From NCBI GenBank assembly GCA_040902655.1, contig JBBDWV010000005.1, positions 131,810-194,378 on the forward strand: a stretch of DNA of 62,569 nt, read 5' to 3'. Each line of letters begins with the position of its first letter. Position 1 is the stretch's first letter. Below are positions 1-7,976 of this stretch, piece by piece. The position numbers and the translations under genes were made by a program. This DNA is from Mycobacteriales bacterium (GTDB taxonomy: Bacteria > Actinomycetota > Actinomycetes > Mycobacteriales > SCTD01). The notes beneath the pieces were generated by a model that saw only the letters and a program-made list of their open reading frames with translations, searched no databases and had not been told where the DNA came from.

Positions 1-13
1 GCCCGTCGTCGTG

Positions 14-307
14 TCAGTCGACGTAAAGCCGGTCCGGGAAGACCTCGGTCACCACTGGCAGCGCTGCGTCCGTGACCTGCTCGAGCCACCGCCGCAGGGC
101 GGGCTCGTCGGCCGCCTCGACCAGCCTGTCCAGCAGCAGCAGTCGTTCGGCCGTCTCGCGGCGCACGACGTTCAGCTCGCGGACGCGGTCGTCGATGCGT
201 CTGGACAGGCTGGTGATCTGGGCGACCTCGCTCTCGATGCCCCACACGAGGCCGCGCAGGTCGAAGGTCAGCGTTGCCGCCGATCCCTCGCCTGGTGCCT
301 CCGCCAT
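14..307 (-). CDS. Small hypothetical coiled-coil-like protein
   Basis: A 97-residue protein beginning at the ATG whose complement is at 305-307; the open frame extends further upstream, but only into and past the tRNA-Ser gene, so the internal ATG is preferred. It is mostly helical and rich in Glu, Arg and Leu (for example SLSRRIDDRVRELN and RRETAERLLLLDRL), which suggests a short coiled coil. There is no signal peptide, Cys pair or catalytic motif. I do not recognise the family. It ends near the window edge, so any downstream operon partner cannot be seen. Confidence 0.6.
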   Translation of the reverse strand: MAEAPGEGSAATLTFDLRGLVWGIESEVAQITSLSRRIDDRVRELNVVRRETAERLLLLDRLVEAADEPALRRWLEQVTDAALPVVTEVFPDRLYVD

Positions 308-432
308 GCGTCCACCGTTTCGCTCGTCGCCTGCATCCTCGTGGACCGTACGGCGGCAGTCGCGGCCGTACGGCCAGCGACACGGCTCGGCGGCGGGTGA
401 GCGGGGTCGCACAGGCCCAGTGCAGCCCGGAG

Positions 433-522
433 CGGAGGCGGGGAGATTTGAACTCCCGATGGGCTTGAGACCCAAACCGCATTAGCAGTGCGGCGCCATA
501 GACCGGACTAGGCGACGCCTCC
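433..522 (-). tRNA. tRNA-Ser (anticodon GCT)
   Basis: On the minus strand a 7-bp acceptor stem is formed by GGAGGCG (516-522) and CGCCTCC (434-440) with discriminator G. The anticodon loop is CTGCTAA, giving anticodon GCT, which reads AGC/AGU serine codons. A long variable arm between anticodon and T arms and the T-loop GTTCAAATC are present; total length about 90 nt is right for a class II tRNA. The CCA end is not encoded. Confidence 0.95.
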
Positions 523-642
523 CCGACGGCCTCGCGACCGTCGGCAGGCACTCTACCGAACGGCGGCCGGGCTGCCGAAGGTCGCAGGGATCCGGACGCC
601 CTCCGGCTGCGTCCCACCCCCAGCCGACTCCCGGGGGTTCCC

Positions 643-2598
643 ATGCCAGCTCGTTCCCACTCCGCCGCGGCCGGCGTCGTCGCCGCGGTCCTCGCCGCCA
701 CCGGGGCGCTGACGCTGCTGCCCGGCGCCGCCCCGACCGCGTCGGCGCAGGACCTGGTGCCGTACGCCTCCTGCGCCGCGCTGCTGGAGCACTACCGCGG
801 CGAGCTGGAGAAGACGGCGACGCCGTGGGGCTTCGGGGCGGGCGGAATCGGCCTGTTCGACTCGGCCCGCAGCAGCGACACCGCGGCTCCGGCCGCCGCG
901 GCACCGCAGCCGGTCGGCGCGGAGGCCGGTTCCGCCACGGGCGGTGTGGTCGGCAGCGGACCGACCGGCACCAACGTGCAGGAGCGCGGCGTCGACGAGC
1001 CGGATCTCGCCAAGATCTCGGGGAACCTGCTGCTCGCCGTGGCCGAGAACCGCCTGCAGGTCCTGCACACGGGAGCCCGGCCTGAACTGCTCGGCAGCGC
1101 GCCGCTGGGCCGCGATGCGTGGGGCGCGGAGCTGCTGGTCGACGGCGACCGGGTGCTTGTGCTGGTCCCGCAGGGCGGCTGGTCCGGCCGCCGCGGCTTC
1201 TCCGGCGGCGTCGGTCCCCAGCCCGGCAGCACGACGGCGCTGCTGTTCGACCTGTCCGAGCCGGCCACACCCCGGCTGCTGGAGCAGCTGGAGCTGGACG
1301 GCCGCTACCTGTCGGCCCGGCTCTCGGACGGCGCCGTACGCCTGGTGACCACCTCGGCACCGGCCCCGGCCGCGACGCAGCCGGTCGCGCCGTACGGCCA
1401 GGAGCAGCAGGCCACCGCGCTGGCGGCCAATCGCCGAAAGGCCTTGCAGGTGGGGCTGTCCGAGGTGCTGCCTCAGATCGAGCGGCGCACCGCCGGCGGG
1501 ATGGTGCTGACTTCCGGCAACGCCGTCGGCTGCGGGCAGGTCCGCCACGCGTCCTCACCACAGGGCTCCAGCACACTGCTCGTCACCACCCTGGACCTGC
1601 GTCGCGGCCTCGAGCCGCGGGACACCACCGGCGTCACCACCGACGGGGATCTGGTGTACGCGGCGGCGGACCGGCTGTATGTCGCGACCAGCCGGTGGGG
1701 GACCACGCCCCAGCCGGTCGAGGACACCCGGCCGGCGGACACCGCCACCGCGGGCGTCGAGCAGAAGGTGACCACCGAACTGCATGCCTTCGACACCACG
1801 TCTGCCGACCGCACCGCGTACACCGGCAGCGCCTCCGTCCCCGGCTATGTGATGGGCCGTTGGGCGCTGTCGTCCCACGACGGGCACCTGCGCGTCGCGA
1901 CGACCAGTGCGCCGCCCTGGGGCGGTGGCGCCCCGACCGAGTCCGGCGTCACCGTGCTCGAGGAGCGCGACGACGGGCTCGTCCAGGTCGGCCGGCTGCT
2001 CGGTCTGGGAGTCGGCGAGCGGATCTACGCGGTGCGCTACTTCGGCGATCTCGCGACGGTGGTGACCTTCCGCCAGACCGACCCGCTCTACGTGCTGGAC
2101 CTCGGCGACCCACGGGCGCCCAGGAAGCTGGGTGAGCTGAAGATCCCCGGCTTCTCGACCTACCTGCACCCGGTCGGCGACGACCTGCTGCTCGGCGTCG
2201 GGCAGGACGCGGACACCAGCGGCCGGGTCACCGGGATGCAGGTGTCGCTGTTCGACCTGTCCGACCGGAGCACGCCTGTCCAGGTGGACCGGCTGGGGCT
2301 GGGGCAGGCCTGGTCCCCCGCAGCGGAGGACAGCCGCGCCTTCGGCTTCGACACCGGCAGCGCGACGGCGCTGCTGCCGCTCAGCACCTGGGACGCGAGC
2401 CCGACCAGCGAGGCACTCGGCATCCGCGTCGACGGCCACCGCCTGAGGGAGGCCGGGCGGCTGGTGGTCCGGGCCGACGCGCCGGCGGAGCGGGTGCTGC
2501 ACGACGGGGAGCACGTGTACGCCGTCAGCCGGCGCGGGGTCGTCGCCGGCGCGATCGCCGACTTCGCGCGCACCGGGGCCGTCGACTTCGCCCGGTAG
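643..2598 (+). CDS. Secreted beta-propeller domain protein
   Basis: A 651-residue exported protein. The N-terminus has a basic start, a hydrophobic stretch (AAGVVAAVLAATGALTLL) and an Ala-x-Ala cleavage site around residue 35. The body matches the 'Beta_propel' family of actinobacterial and archaeal secreted propellers: the early segment TNVQERGVDEPDLAKISGN, repeated blades with V.VLDLGDPRAP and LFDLSDRSTPV motifs, and a YLHPVGDDLLLGVG blade. Such proteins act outside the membrane, probably as binding scaffolds; no catalytic residues are evident. It stands alone, with the tRNA upstream in opposite orientation. A short GC hairpin follows the stop at 2603-2617. Confidence 0.85.
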   Translation: MPARSHSAAAGVVAAVLAATGALTLLPGAAPTASAQDLVPYASCAALLEHYRGELEKTATPWGFGAGGIGLFDSARSSDTAAPAAAAPQPVGAEAGSATGGVVGSGPTGTNVQERGVDEPDLAKISGNLLLAVAENRLQVLHTGARPELLGSAPLGRDAWGAELLVDGDRVLVLVPQGGWSGRRGFSGGVGPQPGSTTALLFDLSEPATPRLLEQLELDGRYLSARLSDGAVRLVTTSAPAPAATQPVAPYGQEQQATALAANRRKALQVGLSEVLPQIERRTAGGMVLTSGNAVGCGQVRHASSPQGSSTLLVTTLDLRRGLEPRDTTGVTTDGDLVYAAADRLYVATSRWGTTPQPVEDTRPADTATAGVEQKVTTELHAFDTTSADRTAYTGSASVPGYVMGRWALSSHDGHLRVATTSAPPWGGGAPTESGVTVLEERDDGLVQVGRLLGLGVGERIYAVRYFGDLATVVTFRQTDPLYVLDLGDPRAPRKLGELKIPGFSTYLHPVGDDLLLGVGQDADTSGRVTGMQVSLFDLSDRSTPVQVDRLGLGQAWSPAAEDSRAFGFDTGSATALLPLSTWDASPTSEALGIRVDGHRLREAGRLVVRADAPAERVLHDGEHVYAVSRRGVVAGAIADFARTGAVDFAR

Positions 2599-2602
2599 AG
2601 GG

Positions 2603-2617
2603 GGCCGGTTACCGGCC
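2603..2617 (+). terminator. Possible short terminator hairpin
   Basis: GGCCGG-TTA-CCGGCC forms a 6-bp GC stem directly after the stop codon of the beta-propeller gene. There is no following T tract, so the call is weak. Confidence 0.3.
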
Positions 2618-2701
2618 GGTAGCAGCGGCGCGCGACCATGGACGGACGCGGGCGCGGTCCGCGCCCGCACACCATCCCCCGATCTCGCCAGGAGCACCTT
2701 C

Positions 2702-3604
2702 GTGTCCGACATCAGCTTCGACGGCCGGGTGGCCGTCGTCACCGGGGCCGGCGGCGGCCTCGGCCGCACCTACGCCCTCGAGCTCGCCCGCCGCGGTGCC
2801 GCCGTCGTGGTCAACGACCTCGGCGGCAGCGTCAACGGCCAGGGCGGCGACTCCACGGCCGCCCAGCTGGTCGTGGACGAGATCGCCGCCGCGGGCGGCG
2901 ACGCCGTACCGAACTTCGACTCGGTCATGACGCCCGAGGGCGGCGCGAACGTCGTCAAGACCGCGGTCGACAACTTCGGCAAGGTCGACGTCGTGGTCAA
3001 CAACGCCGGCTTCCTGCGGGACAAGAGCTTCCTCAAGCTCACCTGGGAGGACCTCGACGCGATTCTCGACGTCCACCTCAAGGCGGCGTTCTACGTGAGC
3101 CAGCCGGCCTTCGCGATCATGAAGGAGAACGGCTACGGCCGCTTCGTGTTCACCGCCTCCAATGCGACGTTCGGCAACTTCGGCCAGACCAACTACGCCG
3201 CCGCCAAGATGGGCCTGGTCGGCCTGTCCAACACGATCGCGGTCGAGGGCGCCCGCGCCGGCATCCTGTCGAACGTGATCATGCCGGTGGCGAAGACCCG
3301 GATGACGACGGAGCTGCTCGGCGACTTCGCCGACTACCTGGCGCCGGAGCTGGTCACGCCGATGGTGACCTACCTGTGCAGCGAGGCCTGCACCACGACG
3401 CACGGCGCGTACTCCGCGGCCGGCGGGCGCTATGCCGCGGTCAACTGGACGCTGGGCCAGGGCTGGTTCGCCGGCTCGGGGGTGACCCCGACGGCCGAGG
3501 ACATCCAGGCCCACCTCGACCAGATCCAGGATCGCGAGGGCGCCACCGTCCCGAAGTCGACCACCGACGAGATCGTCGCGCTGAACGACATCTTCACCAC
3601 GTAG
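2702..3604 (+). CDS. SDR family NAD(P)-dependent oxidoreductase
   Basis: A 300-residue classical-type short-chain dehydrogenase starting at GTG 2702 behind an AGGAG site. The cofactor motif TGAGGGLG begins at residue 14, NNAGF marks the central strand, and the catalytic pair is Y165/K169 in NYAAAKMG, with a Ser in the FTASNA strand. The sequence around VVNDLGGSVNGQG is typical of the (3R)-hydroxyacyl-CoA dehydrogenase / multifunctional enzyme type 2 branch, so oxidation of a hydroxyacyl-CoA or steroid-like substrate is likely, but the substrate cannot be read from the sequence. Monocistronic; a long inverted repeat follows. Confidence 0.9.
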   Translation: MSDISFDGRVAVVTGAGGGLGRTYALELARRGAAVVVNDLGGSVNGQGGDSTAAQLVVDEIAAAGGDAVPNFDSVMTPEGGANVVKTAVDNFGKVDVVVNNAGFLRDKSFLKLTWEDLDAILDVHLKAAFYVSQPAFAIMKENGYGRFVFTASNATFGNFGQTNYAAAKMGLVGLSNTIAVEGARAGILSNVIMPVAKTRMTTELLGDFADYLAPELVTPMVTYLCSEACTTTHGAYSAAGGRYAAVNWTLGQGWFAGSGVTPTAEDIQAHLDQIQDREGATVPKSTTDEIVALNDIFTT

Positions 3605-3621
3605 GCCGGCGGGCACCCGGT

Positions 3622-3676
3622 CCCTTGCGTCCTGCAGGTGGGGCAGACCCAGCGCTCAGCTAGCAGGACGCAAGGG
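3622..3676. terminator. Bidirectional terminator-like inverted repeat
   Basis: Perfect 14-bp arms CCCTTGCGTCCTGC (3622-3635) and GCAGGACGCAAGGG (3663-3676) separated by 27 nt lie between the convergent SDR gene and the flavoenzyme gene that ends at 3678. The position fits a shared terminator. Confidence 0.6.
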
Positions 3677-3677
3677 T

Positions 3678-5033
3678 TCAGGGCAGGAGTACGCCGGGGT
3701 TGAGGGTCCCGCGGGGGTCGAGCGCGTCCTTGATCGCCCGCATCGCGGCGATCTCGGTTGCGCTGCGGGACAGCGGCAGCCAGCGGACCTTGGCGCGGCC
3801 GACGCCGTGCTCCGAGCTGATCGACCCGGACAGCGAGGCGACCAGGCGCAGCACCGCATCGGTCACGTCCTCGTCCCGCGAGCCGGCGCCGAGGACGTTG
3901 ACGTGCAGGTTGCCCTCGTGCACGTGTCCGAAGACGATCAGCTGTGTCTGCGGTGCGACGGCCGAGACCGTCGGCGCCAGCTGCGAGACGAGCGTCGGCA
4001 GCGACCGGAGCGGCACCGACACGTCCAGCTTGACCGGCACGCCCTCGGCGTTGATCGCCTCGGTGTGCTGCTCGCGGTAGGCCCACAACGCGCGCTGTCC
4101 GGCCACGTCGGTGGCGACTGTCGCGTCGAGCAGCCCCTCGGCCTCCCCGACCGCCTCGACCAGCGTGTCCGTGGGATCCACCCGGTCCGCGCACTCGAGC
4201 AGCAGGTACGCCGGGTGCTCCACATCGAACGGCGCCGGCAGACCGGAATGCTTGCGTACCAGAGCAATTCCCTCGGCGAACAGCAGCTCGGCGGCGGACA
4301 GCGAGGGCAGCCGGTCACGCAGGCCGGGCAGCAGGTCCACCGCCGCCTGGGTCGATTCCAGCGCCAGCAGCGCGACGCACCGCGCGACCGGCCGCGGCAC
4401 CAGCCGCAACCGGACCTTCGTGACGATCCCGAGGGTGCCCTCGCTGCCGGCGAGCAGCCCCACCAGGTCGTAGCCGGTGCCGTCCTTGAGCAGCCCGGCC
4501 ATCCGCGAGACCACCGAGCCGTCGGCGAGCACCGCCTCCGCCCCGAGCAGCTGGGCGCGCATCGAGCCGTAGCGCAGCACCCGGATCCCCCCCGCGTTGG
4601 TCGCCACCAGCCCGCCGACGGTGGCCGAGTCACGGGCGGCCAGGTCGACACCGACGTCCAGGCCCGCCGCGCGGGCCTGCGCCTGCAGCGCCGCCAGCGT
4701 CACGCCCGCGCCGGCGGTCACCTGCGCGGCCGCGACGTCCACCTCGTCGAGCTGGTCCAGCCGGGTCGTCGAGAGCAGCACCTCGCCGCCGGCGGGGACG
4801 CCGCCGCCGACCAGCCCGGTGTTCCCGCCCTGCACCACGACGGCGACGCCCGCGGCGGCGCAGGCGCGCACGACCTCGGCGACCTCGGCGGTGTCACGCG
4901 GCCGCACCACGCAGCCGGCCCGGCCCGAGAAACGGCCCGTCCAGTCCTTTTCGTACGACGCGGTCAGCTCGGGGTCGAGCAGCACGTGCTCCGCGCCCAC
5001 CGCCTCCCGGAGCGCGTCGAGGGGCAGGTTCAC
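3678..5033 (-). CDS. FAD-linked oxidase, D-2-hydroxyglutarate/D-lactate dehydrogenase type
   Basis: A 451-residue flavoprotein of the GlcD/D2HGDH family. The N-terminal PCMH-type FAD-binding domain has QGGNTGLVGGGVPAGGE and the NAGG / GLLAGSEGTLGIVT motifs; the C-terminal cap domain has FGHVHEGNLHVNV and ISSEHGVGRAK, with the His residues that bind metal or substrate carboxylate in this family. It oxidises a D-2-hydroxyacid to the 2-keto acid, passing electrons to a quinone or electron-transfer flavoprotein. The GTG start overlaps the serA stop (GTGA, 4 bp), so it is translationally coupled to serA. That context favours D-2-hydroxyglutarate, the by-product of SerA-type enzymes, over D-lactate or glycolate. 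Confidence 0.88.
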   Translation of the reverse strand: MNLPLDALREAVGAEHVLLDPELTASYEKDWTGRFSGRAGCVVRPRDTAEVAEVVRACAAAGVAVVVQGGNTGLVGGGVPAGGEVLLSTTRLDQLDEVDVAAAQVTAGAGVTLAALQAQARAAGLDVGVDLAARDSATVGGLVATNAGGIRVLRYGSMRAQLLGAEAVLADGSVVSRMAGLLKDGTGYDLVGLLAGSEGTLGIVTKVRLRLVPRPVARCVALLALESTQAAVDLLPGLRDRLPSLSAAELLFAEGIALVRKHSGLPAPFDVEHPAYLLLECADRVDPTDTLVEAVGEAEGLLDATVATDVAGQRALWAYREQHTEAINAEGVPVKLDVSVPLRSLPTLVSQLAPTVSAVAPQTQLIVFGHVHEGNLHVNVLGAGSRDEDVTDAVLRLVASLSGSISSEHGVGRAKVRWLPLSRSATEIAAMRAIKDALDPRGTLNPGVLLP

Positions 5034-6235
5034 GACAGGACGCGCAGGCGTACGGTCTCCGGCAGTGCCCGCAGCGCCCCCGCCAGCGGCTCGATGGCGG
5101 CGGCACCGACGTCGGTGACGACGTAGCCGAGCGAGCCGGCGGTGGCGAGCAGCTGGCCCTCGATGTTGATGCCGTGCTCGGCCAGCAGCGAGGTGACGGT
5201 GGCAAGGACGCCGGGGGTGTTGAGGTGCAGGTGCAGCAGCCGGGTGCCGCCCGCGCGGGGCAGCGCGACCTGCGGCAGGTTGACGCTCAGCGCGGTGGTG
5301 CCGTCGGCCGCATAGTCGCGCAGCTTGCCCGAGACGAACGCCCCGATGTCCTGCTGCGCCTCTTCGGTGGAGCCGCCGACGTGGGGGGTGAGGATGACGT
5401 TGGGCAGCCCCCTCAGGTCCGAGACGAACTCCTCTCCGGCCTTCTTCGGCTCCACCGGGAAGACGTCGACCGCCGCGCCGGCGATGTGGCCGCTCCCCAT
5501 GTGCGCCCGCAGTGCCTTGTGGTCGACCACGAAGCCGCGGGACAGGTTGAGGAAGATGCTGCCGGCGCGCATCCGGGCGAACTGCTCCTCGCCGAACAGG
5601 CTGTTGTTCGAGACCCGCCCGTCGACGTGCAGCGTGACGACGTCGGACTCGGCCAGCAGCTCGTCGAGAGTGCCGCAGCGGCGGGCGTTGCCGAGCGCGA
5701 GCTTGTCGGTGGTGTCGAAGAACAGCACCGACATGCCGAGCGCCTCCGCGAGCACCGACAGCTGACTGCCGATGTTGCCGTAGCCGACGATGCCGAGCCG
5801 GCGGCCGCGCACCTCGTGGCTCCCGACTGCCGACTTGTCCCATCGGCCGGCGTGCATGTCGGCGTTCTTCACGGTCAGCCGACGGGTCAGCGCGATGATC
5901 TCCGAGAGGGCCAGTTCGACGACGCTGCGGGTGTTGGAGAACGGCGCGTTGAACACCGCCACCCCCCGCTCGGCGGCGGCGGCCAGGTCGATCTGGTTGG
6001 TGCCGATGCAGAAGGCACCGACCGCCAGCAGGTCGGGCGCGGCGTCGAGCACCTCAGCGGTCAGGGTCGTGTTGGAGCGGATGCCCAACAGCCGCACGCC
6101 GGCGACCCGCTCGGCCAGCTCGTCCGGGCCGAGCGCGCGGTCGAGCCGCTCGACGTCGTAACCGGCATCCTTGAGGGTCCAGGCGGCGTCGGAATGGATG
6201 TTCTCGAGCAGCAGGGCGCGCTCGGGCGCGGACAC
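5030..6235 (-). CDS. serA: D-3-phosphoglycerate dehydrogenase
   Basis: A 401-residue SerA of the shorter, E. coli-like type. It has a D-2-hydroxyacid dehydrogenase catalytic domain, a Rossmann motif (GIVGYGNIGSQLSVLAE), the conserved FLNLSRG arginine, DVFPVEP region and the TPHVGGSTEEAQ catalytic His, followed by a linker and a C-terminal ACT domain (NTPGVLATVTSLLAEHGINIEGQ). It catalyses the first step of serine synthesis, 3-phosphoglycerate to 3-phosphohydroxypyruvate with NAD. The ACT domain suggests serine feedback. Its stop overlaps the start of the D-2-hydroxyacid dehydrogenase gene by 4 bp, forming a two-gene operon. Confidence 0.92.
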   Translation of the reverse strand: MSAPERALLLENIHSDAAWTLKDAGYDVERLDRALGPDELAERVAGVRLLGIRSNTTLTAEVLDAAPDLLAVGAFCIGTNQIDLAAAAERGVAVFNAPFSNTRSVVELALSEIIALTRRLTVKNADMHAGRWDKSAVGSHEVRGRRLGIVGYGNIGSQLSVLAEALGMSVLFFDTTDKLALGNARRCGTLDELLAESDVVTLHVDGRVSNNSLFGEEQFARMRAGSIFLNLSRGFVVDHKALRAHMGSGHIAGAAVDVFPVEPKKAGEEFVSDLRGLPNVILTPHVGGSTEEAQQDIGAFVSGKLRDYAADGTTALSVNLPQVALPRAGGTRLLHLHLNTPGVLATVTSLLAEHGINIEGQLLATAGSLGYVVTDVGAAAIEPLAGALRALPETVRLRVLS

Positions 6236-6295
6236 GTCACTCCAGGGGGTCAGGCGGCGGGCTCCCAGGCTACCGGCGCCCGGTTCCGCAGCCGG

Positions 6296-7831
6296 CTACC
6301 GCAGCGTGAAGTCCGCCGTCGTCGTCTGGCCGTCACTGACCGAGACGTTCTGCGACTTGGGCTTCAGGCCCGGGGCGGAGGCGGTGCAGGTGTAGCTGCC
6401 GACCGGGACGGAGCCGATCGCATAGGTGCCGTCGCCGGCCGTGGTCGCCGACCCGCCCGGGCCGCAGTCGACCGTGGCGCCGGAGACCGGAGACCTGTTC
6501 TTGCCGTTGCCGGAGGTGACCGTGCCGGCGATCGAGCCCGAGCCCACCGGCTCCGGGTCGCTCGTGCCGCCGCTGCCGCCGCCCATCGCGCTGCCGAGGT
6601 TGACGATGCCGACGTTGTTGCAGTTCCCGCTGCCCTGCGCCGTGTTCACGAGCGCGCTGCGCGCCTGCGAGGCGGACAGGGCCTTCTTCCAGATCAGCAT
6701 CGCCGCGACCCCGGAGACGTGTGGGGTGGCCATCGAGGTGCCGCTGATCGAGCCGTAGGTGTTGCCCGGGAAGGTCGACCAGATGTGGCGGCCGGGAGCG
6801 GCGATCTCCACGTCGCTGTTGCAGGTGCTGAAGCTGGACCGCTTGCCGTCGGCGTCGATCGAGGACACCGACAGAACGTCCCGGTGGTACGCCGGCCAAC
6901 TCGGGGTGCTGTCACCGTCGTTGCCGGCGGCCGCGACGAGCAGCGTGCCGCGCGCGTAGGCGTCGCTGAGCACCTTGTTCAGCGCATCGTCCTCGGGGCC
7001 GCCGATGCTCATGCTGATGATCCGTACGCCGGCCTTGTGCGTGCTGAGGTAGTCGACACCGGCGACGATGTCGGCGTAGAAGCCGACGCCCGCGGCATCC
7101 AGCCCCTTGAAGATCGCGAGCGGGGCGTTCGGGGCCACGCCCGCCACACCGATCCCGTTCGCGGTGTGCGCCGCGATCGTTCCGGCGACGTGGGTGCCGT
7201 GCAGGTTGTCGTCCGAGCAGGTGCCCTCGACGATGATCCCGGTGCCGCTGTTCGCGGTCGCGCAGACCTTCGTGCGGTCCAACAGGTCGATGTGGGTGCG
7301 GTCGATGCCGGTGTCGAGCACGCCGGTGAGGGTCCCGCCGGTCGTCTCGAGCAGGCCTACGCCGAAGGCGAGGTCCCAGCCCTCGGGGGCGTCGATGTCG
7401 ACGTCCGCAACACCCTTGACGAGACTGCCGGTCACCGGCTGCCCCGTGTTGTGCAGCCCCCACTGGTCCGGGAACAGCGTGTCGTCGGTCTCGATGGAGA
7501 ACCTGTGGTTGAAGTCGGTGTAGGCCACGTTGGGGTTGCCCTCGTAGCGGGCGGCGACCTCGACCGCGTCAGCGCCGTCGGGGAGCTTCACCACGTCGAG
7601 GTTCAGCCGCGGCATCGTGTTCTCGACCCGGGCGCCCTCGGCCCGGTGCGCGTGCTCGCGGGCCGCACCCGGCGTGCCGGGGTCGAAGGCGACCAGCAGC
7701 CGCGTCCCGTCGTAGGAGCCGGACGGCCGTTCCGGACCGGCGGCAGGCGGACCGGCGGCGAGCGCGGGTGTCACCGCCACCGCAAGGCTGAGCAGGCCGG
7801 CGAGCAGGCTGGTGCGGCGGGACAGCGTCAT
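6296..7831 (-). CDS. Secreted S8 (subtilisin-like) serine protease with C-terminal carboxypeptidase-regulatory-like domain
   Basis: The preferred start (ATG complement 7829-7831) gives 511 residues with a good signal peptide (MTLSRRTSLLAGLLSLAVAV, then ALAAG). An inhibitor_I9-like propeptide follows. The catalytic triad is visible: Asp173 in VLDTGID, His211 in HGTHVAGTIAAH and Ser366 in GTSMATPHVSGVAAM, with oxyanion Asn in AAAGNDGD. After a Gly/Ser linker, residues about 430-511 form a beta-sandwich domain (SIAGTVTSGNG, DGTYAIGSVPVGSYTCTASAPG) of the carboxypeptidase regulatory type, probably for binding or stability. It is an extracellular protease. It lies downstream of the metalloprotease-like gene, separated by a strong hairpin. 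Confidence 0.9.
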   Translation of the reverse strand: MTLSRRTSLLAGLLSLAVAVTPALAAGPPAAGPERPSGSYDGTRLLVAFDPGTPGAAREHAHRAEGARVENTMPRLNLDVVKLPDGADAVEVAARYEGNPNVAYTDFNHRFSIETDDTLFPDQWGLHNTGQPVTGSLVKGVADVDIDAPEGWDLAFGVGLLETTGGTLTGVLDTGIDRTHIDLLDRTKVCATANSGTGIIVEGTCSDDNLHGTHVAGTIAAHTANGIGVAGVAPNAPLAIFKGLDAAGVGFYADIVAGVDYLSTHKAGVRIISMSIGGPEDDALNKVLSDAYARGTLLVAAAGNDGDSTPSWPAYHRDVLSVSSIDADGKRSSFSTCNSDVEIAAPGRHIWSTFPGNTYGSISGTSMATPHVSGVAAMLIWKKALSASQARSALVNTAQGSGNCNNVGIVNLGSAMGGGSGGTSDPEPVGSGSIAGTVTSGNGKNRSPVSGATVDCGPGGSATTAGDGTYAIGSVPVGSYTCTASAPGLKPKSQNVSVSDGQTTTADFTLR

Positions 7832-7927
7832 GCACGGGCTCCAGGAATCGGCGACAGCGGTCCCGCGGGAGATTCGACGCGCGGAGCCGACATCCTGCCC
7901 AGCCCGCCCGGTGGACCGCGACATGCC

Positions 7928-7964
7928 GGAACCGCCCGGAGCACCAGCAGCTCCGGGCGGTTCC
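7928..7964 (-). terminator. Strong terminator hairpin after the metalloprotease-like gene
   Basis: Perfect 15-bp arms GGAACCGCCCGGAGC (7928-7942) and GCTCCGGGCGGTTCC (7950-7964) with a 7-nt loop sit 12 nt beyond the stop of the gene ending at 7977. Confidence 0.75.
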
Positions 7965-7976
7965 GTGTGCAGAAGG

